Assembly (NCBI RefSeq): GCF_042186555.1
Contig: NC_133332.1
Location: 213,075,602 to 213,139,601, forward strand
DNA from: Aquarana catesbeiana
Taxonomy: Eukaryota > Chordata > Amphibia > Anura > Ranidae
Reading direction: 5' to 3'
DNA length: 64,000 nucleotides
A program made the translations under genes and the position numbers. Shown piece after piece: positions 46,315 through 57,101 of the stretch. How positions within the stretch are numbered: position 1 is the first letter of the stretch; every line of letters begins with the position of its first letter. The notes beneath the pieces are model-generated. The model did no database searches, had not been told where the DNA came from, and saw only the letters and a list, made by a program, of their open reading frames with translations.

Positions 46315-46551
46315 AGTTCCATTTTTCTGATATTGTTAATATACATACAATGTTGCTATGAAAACATGTCTGCATTATATGTGTTGAGTGTCACGAGACT
46401 TGTAAAACACTCTGTATTGGAGCTCATTTTTTTAACCGGTGTGTTGAAGCAATTTTTGTACAATAAAATATAATCTTTTTTACATACATTGGTTCAATAT
46501 TCTAATTTTGCTGCCAAAAAACCCCATTTGGGGAAACCTTTTTCCTTTTTT
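46310..46551 (+). repeat. Downstream pLTR of the PLE
   Basis: Starts just after the hammerhead-like core and ends CCTTTTTCCTTTTTT at the 15-bp TSD. It contains CAATAAAATATAATC near 46463, a likely polyadenylation signal. Confidence 0.85.
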
Positions 46552-49500
46552 GGGTTCGCTCTTCTCTTTCTATCGTATTGCTTTTTATATTCTTCTTGGG
46601 CCTTCTTCATGGTATCCTGGAGTATCTGGTAATTTGTATGGATGAAATCCACTCTGTCCTGAACTGCTGGGACTGAAGATTCCGGAATGATGTTGGGTAA
46701 AAATGAAGGATGAAAGCCGTAATTCGCCCAGAAGGGTGATTGGTTGGTAGAAGTGTGTACCGAGTTATTATATGCAAATTCTGCACAAGGTAATAGTTGA
46801 ATCCAGTCATCCTGAGAAAAAGAACAAAAGCACCACAGATATTGTTCTAGCGTCTGGTTGGTCCTTTCAGTCTGACCGTTACTCTGCGGGTGGTAGGCTG
46901 TGGATAAGCATATCTCAGTTGAAAGTAGTTTGCAGAGATTTTTCCAAAACCTAGAGGTAAATTGTACCCCTCTATCTGATACGATGCTATCTGGTAATCC
47001 GTGTAATCGGACAATTTCCTTAATAAAGATCTGTGCTGTATCCAAGGCAGAGGGAGTACCTTTCATATGCAAAAAATGCGCCATTTTGGACAGGCGATCT
47101 ACTACCACCAAGATGGTAGTAAATTTTTCTGAGGGGGCAGATCAACGATGAAGTCCATGGAAATCTTCTTCCATGGTTGTTCTGGGACTGGCAGTGGTCT
47201 TATCAAGCCCCAAGACCTGGCGTTGGACCCCTTGTTCTGTTGGCAGATTATGCAAGAGTTAACGTAGTCCTTACAATCAGATCTCAAAGTGGGCCACCAT
47301 AGGGACCGCTGAACCAGCTCAGTTGTTTTTCGGACCCCGAAATGACCAGCTAGCTGATGGTCATGAAAGGTCTTCAATACTTGTAGTCTGGCTTGCTGAG
47401 GAATGAAAATCTTGTCTTGGTGCCATAGGAATCCCTCTTGGCTTCTCAGGGAGGAAAGTTCCGCTTCTGTACACTGACAAGAGGCCTGCTCAATTGAGGA
47501 TCTTAGGTCAGGTTGGATTAGTAGAAAGTTTTGGGGAGACAAAATTGTACTGGGTGCAATTTCTTCAGGAGTGTCCGGGAACATCCGGGATAAGGCGTCC
47601 GCCTTTCCATTCTTCGACCCTGGGCGATAGGTTATGTGGAAATTAAACCTAGAGAAAAATAGAGCCCATCGAGCCTGTCGAGGTCTCAATCGTTTGGCCG
47701 TGGGGAGGTACTCTAAGCTCTTGTGGTCCATAAAAATCAGGATGGGATGAGAAGCACGTTCCGGGAGATACCTCCATTCCTCGAGAGCTGTCTTAATTGC
47801 CAAAAGTTCCCGATCCCCCACATCGTAATTCCTCTCTGGAGGGCTCATTTTCCGTGAGGAAAAGGCCACGGGATGCAGCAATGCCTTGGGACCCTGACGC
47901 TGAGATAGAATCGCCCCTGTAGCGACTTCTGAGGCGTAGACTTCTAGGACATAGGGTAGAGCAGGGTGTAGTAAAATTGGGGCAGAAGTGAAGAAGGTCT
48001 TAAGCTGATTGAAGGCGGACTGTGCCGCTGAAACTTGGTATGTTGGCGGGTGGTCTGAGTAATGGGTGCTACAATGGTGGAGAAATTCTTTATAAATCTT
48101 CTGTAGAAGTTCGCAAAGCCGATGAATCTCTGTACACCCTTCCTGTCAGACGGGGCCAGCCAGTCAAGGATAGACTTCACCTTTTGAGGATCCATGGCAA
48201 TTCCACCTGTGTTGATGATAAGTCCCAAGAATTTAAGTCTTTTCAAAATCGCATTTTTCAGATTTAACGAATAACCCGTGGGTTCTGAGGATGCACAGTA
48301 CCTTCTTAACATGTATTCTGTGGAGTTCCAGAGTGGCTGAAAAAATAAGAATGTCGTTGAGGTAGACAACAACAAAGTGATCTAAATGCTCCCGGAAGAT
48401 ATCATTTATGAAATGCTGAAAAGTTGCGGACAAGGTTATAAGCACCACGGAGGTCAAGTTTGGTGAAGATGTGTGCTGTGCGGAACCTTTGAAAGAGCTC
48501 GGGGATGAGCGGGAGTATGTAGCGGTTCTTATGGGTAATCTTGTTTAATTCCCTGTAGTCCACACATGGTCTCAGTGTCTTATCCTTCTTCTCGACTAAG
48601 AAAATGCTGGCACTGGCAGGGGAAGAGGAAGGACGGATAAATCCCTTTTCAAGGTTTTCGTCAATATATTGTCTCAGGGTCTCAAGCTCAGTCTCGGAAA
48701 GGGGGAATATACGGCCAAAGGGAATAGTAGCTCCTGGCAGTAACTCGATGGGACAATCGTAAGGACGGTGTGGCGGTAAGGTGTCTGCTTTCTTTTTATC
48801 AAAGACGTCACGAAATTCCAGGTAAGCTGCTGGTATATTAGGATCAGGACTGGGTGTGGATTGAACAGTTAGGCAACTGAAAAAGTCCTGGGATTCGGGG
48901 GCCAAACAATGTTGTTGGCAATAGGAAGATGTAAGGAGTACCTCCTTCTTGGACCAATCAATCTGAGGATTGTGTGCTTGTAGCCATGGAATTCCTAGGA
49001 TGACCGGGAACATAGGGGAACTTAAGACATCGAATCTAAGAAACTCCTGATGACCTGAATTGGTAATGGTAAGGATAGGTACGGTTTCCTGGGTGACATA
49101 ACCCAAGCTTGGCATGGAGCCGTCAGCCAGATGGACTGTCTGTCTCTGTTTCTTATGGTTCAGTGGAATAGCAAGATTCTTAGCTAAGGCCAAGTCTAAA
49201 AAACAACTACACACCCCAGAATCCAGTATTGCTTGGAGGTGAAATTCTTTGCCTGCCACTAGCAATGTAACAGGGAGTGAGATATGAGCAGAGGAAGACT
49301 TGGTTACTTGAAGATGAACCGGAGTACGGGGGGTTAGTTTTCTTGGTCTTGTGGGGCAGTTGTCTATGAAATGTCCTGATTCCCCGCAGTAGAAACAAAG
49401 TCTCGCCTGTCGGCGATGAAGTTTCACCTCAGAGGTTAATGCTGGACGGAACATGCCAATTTGTATGGGGGCCGATGCAGACTGGACTTGGGGCAGTGTC

Positions 49501-50204
49501 TGGGTAGAGCAAGAGGCCAGATCAAGTTCAACCTGACGTTCCTGTAAATGTCTGTCAAGCTGAACTGTTAACTGGATGAGATCTTCTAGTGTGGATGGAA
49601 CCTGTAACCTGGCTATCTCATCTTTGAGGGCCTCAGACAACCCCATTCGATACTGGTACTTTAATGCTGCCTCATTCCAGCCAGAGTCTATGGACCATGT
49701 GCAGGACTCTACTGTGTAGTCTTCCGCAGGGCGCTGACCCTGATGAAGGGAATATAGAGTTGCTTCGGCAGTAGCTACCCATAGAGGATCATCATATAAC
49801 CGGGCCATGACTTCAAGGAACTGGTCCACAGTGTTGATGACAGGGCTGCTTCGTTCCAACAGGCCATGGGCCCAGGTCTGCGGCTCACCACGTAGTAAGG
49901 AGATAGTGAAACCCACTTTGACTGTTTCGCTGGAAAAAGTCTGTGGTTGCAAGGCAAAGTATAAGTAACAGGAATTCTTAAAGAACCTAAATTTCCTTAG
50001 ATCACCACGGAAACATTCTGGTGCTGGGACTCGTGGTTCTGGAGGGGCCATTAACCCTGAACTGAGGGAGAGGGAGACTCAGGTAGGTGCTGCAGATGTT
50101 CCTCCAACTGGAAGTATTCCTCCTGAAGCTGCTGGATGACTGGGATAAAAGCCAGTATGTCTGATTAATATAAAAAAAATCATATTTTTAACAAACGCAA
50201 CACA

Positions 50205-51084
50205 CCAAGGGTGGCTTACGCCAGCCCTGCTTGCCAGCATGGTCTGGAGATGGGGTTCCTGTCTCTAGGGAAAATTGGGTTCTGCCCTTAGGTGAGATGG
50301 GGGCCCCCGTCCCCAGGGGTGATGGGGTCCCTGTCCCCAGGGGAGATGGGATTCTGTTCCCAGGGGTGATGGGGTCCCTGTTCCCAAGGGAGAAGGGGTC
50401 CCTGTCCCCAAGCGAGAAGGGGTCCCTGTCCCCAGGGGTGATGGGGTCCTTAATAGGGTCCCCCCTTATAGCAGTTCCCTCTGTCCCCTGCACCCCCCCA
50501 CTATAGGGTCTTCTGTCCACTGCACCCCCCACTGTAGCTTCCTTTGTCCCCTGCACCCCCCACTGTAGTGTTCTCTGTCCTCTGCGCCCCCCACTGTAGT
50601 GTCGTCCCCTGCACCCCCCCCACTGTAGTGTCCTCTGTCCCATATACCCCCTCACTGTAGTGTCCTCTGTCCCCTGCACCCCCCCACTGTAGTGTTCTCT
50701 GTTCCCTGTCCCCCACCCCACAAACACACACTGTGTGGGTAGAACTCTCCTACCTTACACAGGTGTACAGCAAGCAGACTAGCAGAGATCGATATCACAG
50801 AGCTGGATGGGGCCGGGAACTGCTGAAGTTAACTTTTCACATTAATAGGCTGGTGATTGGCTGCTAGGATCACCCGGCAACCAATCACCTGCTGTTTAAT
50901 GAAAAAAGTAAACTCTAGCAGTTCCCACCCCCATCCAGCCCTGTGATAACGGCCGCTCGCCGATGTCCAATGAAGAGGACATCGGTGAAAATGTCTGCGG
51001 GCCAGGTGCGCGTAAATTAATCACTGGCACTGACAGGCTGGACATTCAGCGGTGGTGGCGGGCGGCGGGTTGCCGACCCTGTCA
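50205..51084. repeat. Unclassified GC-rich insertion in Tc1, with minisatellites
   Basis: Two adjoining arrays: about 24-bp units of GGGGTCCCTGTCCCCAGGGG (50250-50460), then roughly 36-bp units of CACTGTAGTGTCCTCTGTCC (50480-50720). About 360 bp of other sequence follows. Its left continuation is the short CATTAACAAACG segment at 30756-30774. No termini were resolved. The minisatellite core resembles the architecture of the hAT-type elements here. Confidence 0.65.
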
Positions 51085-51187
51085 AAAAGGGATGGACATG
51101 GTCAGCAACAATACTCAGGTAGGCCGTGGTGTTTAAATGATGCACAATTGGTACTAAGGGGCCCAAAGTGTGCCAAGAAAATATCCC

Positions 51188-51860
51188 TCACACCATTACA
51201 CCACCAGCCCGAACCGTTGATACAAGGCAGGATGGATCCATGCTTTCATGTTTTTTACACCAAATTATGACCCTACCATCTGAATGCTGCAGCTGAAATC
51301 GAGACTCATCAGACCAAGCAATGTTTTTCCAGTCTTCTATTGTCCAATTTTGGTGAGCCTGTGTGAATTGTAGCCTCAGCTTCCTATTCTTAGCTGACAG
51401 GAGTGGCACCCCATGTTGTCTTCTGCTGTTGTAGCCCATCTGCTTCAAAGTTCGATGTGCTGTGCGATAAGAGATGTTATTCTGCATACCTTGGTTTTAA
51501 CGCGTGGTTATCTGAATTTTGATGCCTTTCTATCATCTGGAACCAGTGAACCAGTCTTCTTTGACCTCTGACATCAACAAGGCATTTTTGTCCACACAAC
51601 TGCCGCTCACTGGATATTTTCTCTTTTTCGGACCATTCTCTGTAGACCCTAGAGATGGTTGTGTGTCAAAATCCCAGTCGATTAGCAGTTTTTGAAATAC
51701 TCAGACCAGCCCCTTTGGCACTAACAACCATGCCACATTCAAAGTCACTTAAATATTCCCCATTCTGATGCTTGTTTTGAACTTCAGCAAGTCATCTTCA
51801 CTGCGTCTAGATGCCTAAATGCATCTTGGCAATGAGTTGCTGCCAAGTGATTGGCTGATT
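51188..51860 (-). pseudogene. Tc1-like transposase remnant
   Basis: The minus strand holds a degraded helix-turn-helix N-terminus (51500-51840, several stops), then a 99-codon open segment at 51188-51487. That segment contains NRKLRLQFTQAHQNW and AWSDESRFQLQHSDGRV, the first catalytic aspartate region of Tc1 transposases. The second and third catalytic blocks are missing because of the nested insertions. Confidence 0.85.
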
Positions 51861-51922
51861 AGCAATTTATGTTACCAAGAAATTGAACAGGTGTACCTAA
51901 TAAAATGGCCGGTCAGTGTATA

Positions 51923-52506
51923 GTGAGAACCATTTTTACTTTTGGATGTGGGTGGGTGGGTGGGGGGGGGGGGGGGTTGTCAGATGTAAAAGTTTTCATG
52001 GAAATAATACTGTCAATGTGTGTTAATATTTAAGAAATTACCTGTTTATTGTTTTTCATCAAATACCATATGCAGGCATGGTTTACCATTATTGCTCCCT
52101 ACAAATAAATTATGTTTCCTATACAGTACACAGAACAATGATGGGTTTGCTATCCCTTTGCAGTCTATTGAAGTCTCTGTCTATTAAGATTTCCTTGGAA
52201 GCTGTTGAAGGGAGACTATGCATACACAGGGGCTTTCCACCTTGGGTTAAAAACAGCTGTGAATGCAGTACATACTGTTGGTGGGTTAGCATGTATTTAC
52301 CATTTTCACAGCAGTCAAGCAAACATATAATATAATAATCTCAATCAGTGCAATAAACATGCCACTATAACAAAATTACCAATTAAATATAAACCATATG
52401 ATATCAATATTGTGTATATGTGTTTCTCTGCCAAACACTGTGCAGTGATTTCACAACACTTGAAAATTAATCAGATCAGAAAACAGTGTAGTGCAACACT
52501 TAAAAC
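51923..52506. other. Intergenic, nothing recognised
   Basis: A G-rich run at 51945-51976, otherwise AT-rich sequence without recognisable features. Confidence 0.45.
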
Positions 52507-52957
52507 TTACACACACGTGAACTTTAATGGCATCCCAGTCTTAGCCCGTAGGGTTCAATATTGAGTTGGCCCACCCTTTGCAGCTATAAGAGGTTCAACT
52601 CTTCTGGGAAGGCTGTCCACAAGGTTTAGGAGTGTGTCTATGGTAATGGTCTTTATAGACCTTGTTTGTGCCTGGAGGAACATGACTGGCCTGCACAGAG
52701 TCCTGACCTCAACCTGATGACACCTTTGGGATGAATTAGAGCGGAGACTGCGAGCCAGGCCTTCTCGTCCACATCAGTGACTGACCTCACAAATGCGTTT
52801 CTTGAAGAATGGTCAAATATTTCCATAGACACACTCCTAAACATTGAGGACAGCCTTCCCAGAAGAATTGAAGCTATTATAGCTGCAAAGGGTGGGCCAA
52901 CTCAATATTGAATCCTACAGACTAAGACTGGGATGCCATTAAAATGCATTTGCGACT
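52507..52957. mobile_element. Internally deleted Tc1-like MITE
   Basis: About 85-bp inverted repeats containing TTTAATGGCATCCCAGTCTT and TTCAATATTGAGTTGGCCCA on the left and their complements on the right. About 250 bp lies between, including CPAQSPDLNLM-like coding remnants of a Tc1 transposase C-terminus (52680-52720). The glutamate expected after LNPI is not preserved. End positions are approximate. Confidence 0.8.
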
Positions 52958-53269
52958 AAAGGCAGAAGCCCCAATACTTTAGGTAATATAGCGTTTATCG
53001 TGGTGGCTCACTACCGCTAACGGCGTGACACCGGCGTGACGTCACTCGGGTGGGCTCGGCTCCTCCCTCTAGTTAATTAAACATGCTGCTGACTGTACTG
53101 TCTGACCAACACAACCTTTAGTGGGTACAAATGTACACATAAAATATTGGTATAACAATATGATGCTAGAAATTGTTAAGATTAGTCATGTTAGTAATGA
53201 TTTCCACAAAGGATAATTGAAATGCCTTTAGGGTAAGGGACTGATGGAATAGTTATGTGTAAATAGGAA

Positions 53270-53680
53270 TGAGAAAATTCTATATTTTGAAACCATGCAG
53301 AACTTATAATAATGGAAGGCAGCACACGGCTTCCTTCTCACTGCCGTCTTTGTTTTACTGTCGGCGGGCTGGCTGCTGCGGAGTTAAAACGGAGGATATT
53401 TGCAAGTCAAGCAAAATAAAATCATCTATCCAGTCCCTTGGAGACAGATAATGGCGTGTGCTGCTTTGCCTTATTAATTCAGATACAGTTATATCCCTCC
53501 AGCCAATCAAAACCATTTCGGGAGAAAGGCAAAAGACAAAATGATTTGGCAGCAAAATTGCCTCTCTGTGGCACAAGCGTGAGAACAAGACTGCGGGTCA
53601 GACTTCTCTTCCCGGGGTAAAATAAATAAGATTGCTTTCTCGTTAATTAGTAGAAGAGGCTTTGTGCAAAGTTGTTTGTG
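53270..53680. other. Candidate conserved non-coding element
   Basis: Balanced composition with no repeat character, between repeat-rich regions. It has several TAAT-core sites (TTATTAATTCAG near 53471, GTTAATTAG near 53643) and GATA sites. It looks like an ancient regulatory element rather than a transposon, but no conservation could be tested. Confidence 0.3.
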
Positions 53681-54085
53681 TTCCTTTTTTGGCAGCTCAG
53701 CTTGTACATAATAATATAACTGGGCATTTTCTACATGTTTTTTTTCCTCCGTTATGTAACATGAAACAAAGACTCAATTTAGACAGTGCAATAGCTAATA
53801 GTTTAGTGTTCTTCCCTTTCAGCACTAGAAATTCTGGGTTCAGTTCTGAACAGGGACAATAAATTCCTGAAACGTCAAAGTTATCTCTGTGTATATTTCA
53901 TCTCACAATCCATAAACATCCTGGTAGGTTGAAAGGCCATTACATTAAAGCATTTTAAATGTATTACCCAATCGAGCCGCTACTACCCTTTATATAAGGT
54001 AGTGATGCCAGGCCCAGTGTAAAGATAGTTCTTTACCCTTTAAAACAAAAGCCACCAAACGCTCCTGTATTTTCATCCTTTAAAG

Positions 54086-54872
54086 CAGCATTCATCAACT
54101 TTTGTTTCAGTTGCTGCACCCTCTAAAAATATGCAAAATTTCAAGGCACCCCAGTCTAAAATGTAAAAAATGTAAATGTTATCAAAGTAAAGAGGCCCCC
54201 CCATCCAATCAGGGGTCCCCCTATCACATCAGTGTAACCCCTATAGTACATCAGAGGCCCCCCTATAATTCAGAGCCCCCATTACATCAGAGTCACCCCT
54301 GTATATCAAAGGCCCCATATACATGGGTCCTCCATAATATCAGAGCCTCCCCATTATATCAGAGTTCCCCCATTGCAGAGACCCCCAATTACACAGTTAC
54401 CTCATCATATAGCCCCCAGTCACACAGATCCCCCAGCACAGAGACCACCCAATAACACAGACGCTCCATCACATAACCCCCCAATCACAATGTCCCCCCC
54501 CCCATCACAGAGCACCGCAATCACACATTACCCCCTTTTCACATCAGAGCCCTACCTTTTAGCTCCAGCAGTGTGGATGAGTGGAGGTGTTTTTCCAACT
54601 TTTCCTGAGCAGCCTTCATGCCACCTGCCTTGGATCAAAGTTATGCGTTGTCATGATGCAGGCAATCTGGTCACCATCACCATAGCAACTAATGATGTTG
54701 TGCATCCTGGCCCTAGAGCATTATTGTTTGGTATGGTGCTGGCGGCAAACCTGCCCACACCATGGCAAATAATGCCGCAGATCCAGGGCAAGTTGGGTCC
54801 CGGGCTTGCAGCAGTCTGGGAGAACCAAGGTATCATCCCCGGGTACTACAGCATTCTGGCTGAGAAACACTG
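54086..54872. mobile_element. hAT-type MITE with minisatellite core
   Basis: Left end CAGCATTCATCAACTTTTG and right end CTGGCTGAGAAACACTG, with a perfect 8-bp TSD CTTTAAAG at 54078-54085 and 54873-54880. The core (54190-54560) is a degenerate array of about 24-bp units such as CATCAGAGGCCCCCCTATA. There is no transposase. Confidence 0.85.
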
Positions 54873-54941
54873 CTTTAAAGTGCATAGATCATCCATTCTC
54901 TACTTCTAAAAGTAAAAGTCCTTCCTAAAAGCAGACACTAA

Positions 54942-55387
54942 TGCCGCGTACACACGGTCGGACTTTTCGTCTACAAAAGTCCAACGGACACCGACGGACT
55001 AAAGCTGGCTGGTAATCCGATCGTGTGTGGGCTTCTCCAGACTTTCAGCAGACTTTTTCAGCCTCAAATCCGACGGACTTTAGATTTGAAACATGCTTCA
55101 AATCTTTACGTCGTAACTACGACGGACCCCGAAATCCGCTCGTCTGTGTGCTAGTCCGACGGACAAAAACCCATGCTAGGGCAGCTATTGGCTACTGGCT
55201 ATGAACTTCCTTATTTTAGTCCGGTGTACGTCATCACGTACGAATCCGTCGGACTTTTGTGTGGTCGTGTGTAGGCAAGTCCGTTCGTTAGAAAGTCTGC
55301 TGCGAATCCGCCGAAAGTCCGCAGGAAGTCTGTCGGACAGGCTGTCGGACTTTTGTAGACGAAAAGTCCGACCGTGTGTACGCGGCA
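54942..55387. mobile_element. PIF/Harbinger-type MITE
   Basis: Inverted termini TGCCGCGTACACACGGTCGG, flanked by TAA at 54939-54941 and 55388-55390. The terminal about 35 bp are near-perfect complements, and the interior is dense in GTCCGACGGAC-type motifs. It shares the TAA target preference and GTCGGA motif with the fold-back element at 1703-3852. Confidence 0.85.
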
Positions 55388-55889
55388 TAAAAGATATCCA
55401 TTATAAGCTTTAATTATTTATTTATTTTTATTTATTTATTTTTTATTTAAAAAACCATAATTTTTAATGGGTGAAAGATACATATACATTTGTATATACT
55501 TTACTTAATTTGTTATATTAGGGACTAAAATAAATAACTTTTTCTATTTCCTTTTAAATAAGGTCACTATGAACTTCTCCTTTTTGCTGCCTTATGGTCC
55601 GTTAAATACATCATTGAAAGTGTTAATTTATATCTGTTTGATAAGTGCAAAAATATACATACTGATCGTCTCAGAAAATCAGAGCTGTCCTGTGGTTTGT
55701 GCACACTTTCCATGTTATCTTATGTTGTTCTCCCAGTTTTTATCTTGCCCTACTTACAGGGCAGCCATCAGAAATTGTGGGGCCCCTTACACAGCTTTAG
55801 GCCTGACCACCAACATTCCCCAGGGCCCGTCCTCTGGCCATCCCACTGAATCCGTACACTAGCCATCCCACCAAGTCCTTCAGTGCTTC

Positions 55890-56045
55890 AGCCCCCCTCA
55901 CACCTGCACGCTCTCAGCCTCCCTCCCACCTGTACGCTCTCAACCCCCTCACACCTATACGCTCTCAACCTCCCTCACACCTGTACGCTCTCAGCCCCCC
56001 TAACACCTGTACACTCTCAACCCCCCCCTCACATGTGTATATATG
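55890..56045. repeat. Minisatellite, about 28-bp unit
   Basis: Five or six units of CTCACACCTGTACGCTCTCA-type sequence. Confidence 0.85.
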
Positions 56046-56476
56046 ACACACACAGGCATGTACACACACAGGCATGTACACACACAGACAGGTACACATA
56101 CACAGCCACCCCCCCCTCACTTGTACAACAGCCCTTACTTGTAAGGTGGTCCTCCTAGTCCCAGCTCTTGTTTCCACATTTGGCTGAGACACAGATAGGA
56201 GCTGCAGTCCAGGATACAGTACACTGGGTACAGGCAGCTCACACGAGGGGGTGCACATGCAGGAAATGGCCAGAGGTGGCAGCAAAGAGCTTGATGTGAG
56301 CTCAATGACACATAGCAGCAGCTGCCGACTCACACACACACAGAAGCATTCACGGAGCTCCTCTGCACCCACCCCTGCCTTCTCACATCCCTGCCAGTCT
56401 CCGGCCCGTCCAGACGCTCAGGCCCCTTAGGCTTCATGTACACTGTTGCTGGTAAACGGACAATTAGGAGCAGTTG

Positions 56477-57101
56477 ATTTGAGGCACCACGGTCTCTGCA
56501 CCATAGAACACGCTTTTTTAGCACCTGCCTCTTGGGCCGGGCCTTTTGGCTGGGACCAGAGGAATTTTTTATTCCTGGCCGGAGGGCCTGGTCATTGTTT
56601 TACACAATGGCCACCTTTTTTCACTCTTCTCTCCACTATCCCTTCCCCACTTTCTTTTATTTATTTTGATTGATGCCTATGTTTGTCACGTTTTGTCTTC
56701 TTGTACACGTTTGTCTCACTGTGTGACGAGTAAGGATGCGGGTCCTCGGGCCAGCCCTGAAAGTCTTGGGAAGGGGTGGACATGTCCTTTTGGCTTAGTT
56801 CGCCCTCTCTCATGGGGTCTCCCTTCGGGGGAGCCCCACCTAGTACTTGGGTGAGTTCTGTTTCGGCAGGCCCTCCAGAGAACGGGGTCTGTCTGGTTTC
56901 GGCCAGATAGATCATTGTAAAGTACCTTTGTCCCCGTCTGGAGCCTAACGCCCTGGGGATCAGGGAATTGGCATGCCTGTGTACCCGTTGCACTTTTTTG
57001 TGACCACTCTTTATGTGTGTGCACATTTTTTTGGCACCGGGTGAAGTTTTTTGGGTGTGTTATGCACGCCATAGGCTATCAATAAAAAAAAAAAAAAAAA
57101 A
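56477..57101 (+). mobile_element. 5'-truncated poly(A) retroposon
   Basis: Ends CAATAAA followed by an A run, with a perfect 15-bp TSD AATTAGGAGCAGTTG at 56462-56476 and 57102-57116. This is the mark of L1-type target-primed reverse transcription. The 625-bp body has no coding domain I recognise and is probably the 3' UTR of a LINE or a processed transcript. Confidence 0.8.

Larger units (their letters stand above)
37336..46551 (+). mobile_element. Young Penelope-like element with inverted 5' copy
   Basis: The insertion is flanked by a perfect 15-bp TSD GGGTTCGCTCTTCTC (37321-37335, 46552-46566) and interrupts the gypsy integrase frame. A sense copy occupies 40244-46551: pLTR, ORF1, ORF2, 3' UTR, pLTR. 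The segment 37336-40243 is an inverted copy of GIY-YIG end, 3' UTR, pLTR and the first about 60 bp of 5' UTR, so about 2.9-kb arms can pair. A tandem or circular template followed by inversion explains this arrangement, which is known for PLEs. Two stops and one frameshift are the only obvious lesions in the sense copy. Confidence 0.88.
36848..50170 (-). pseudogene. Second gypsy chromovirus gag-pol, 5'-truncated and split by a PLE
   Basis: Gag-protease-RT reads open from 50051 to 48402, with CCHC CFYCGESGHFIDNC and protease AILDSGVCSCF. A gag N-terminal helix continues upstream in another frame to about 50168. RT keeps KLDLRGAYN, but a deletion then removes the palm segment up to FQHFINDIF; LNDILIFS follows near 48350. 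RNase H and the integrase HHCC finger are at 47102-47881 and the integrase core (SDRGVQF, NGQTERT) at 46560-47111. The reading resumes on the other side of the PLE at 37335 with the integrase C-terminus and a chromodomain (FLIKWKGY) that hits a stop at about 36972. There is no 5' LTR. Confidence 0.9.
30775..50187 (-). mobile_element. Composite ERV-L-like/gypsy insertion with 17-bp flanking duplication
   Basis: The 17-mer TTAACAAACGCAACACA occurs at 30758-30774 and 50188-50204. Read on the minus strand, the insert is a 5'-truncated gypsy gag-pol, its complete 3' LTR (36131-36847), then ERV-L-like gag-pol without LTRs. Neither outer end has an LTR, and a 17-bp duplication is too long for retroviral integrase. 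The mechanism is unresolved. Confidence 0.6.
30679..51922. mobile_element. Tc1 element split by about 20 kb of nested insertions
   Basis: The left TIR contains ACTCACCGGCCACTTTATTA (30684-30703) and the right TIR TACCTAATAAAATGGCCGGT (51894-51913), a Tc1 family common in vertebrates. Only about 75 bp of the left side (to about 30755) and the right 840 bp (from about 51085) remain; part of the 3' transposase end is missing. The gap holds an unclassified sequence that itself contains the 30775-50187 composite. Confidence 0.8.

Noticed and set aside
50188..50727. Minus-strand frame rich in GTEDTTVRG-type repeats
   Set aside because: It is translated minisatellite DNA and not a repeat protein; unit length and composition explain it.
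54942..55387. Dense CpG and GTCCGACGGAC motifs read as a CpG island or regulator-binding cluster
   Set aside because: TAA TSDs and long terminal inverted repeats show it is a MITE; the motifs are its subterminal repeats.
56510..56545. GGCCTTTTGGCT resembling the start of U2 snRNA
   Set aside because: Only about a dozen bases match, and the downstream Sm and branch-point-pairing regions of U2 are absent.
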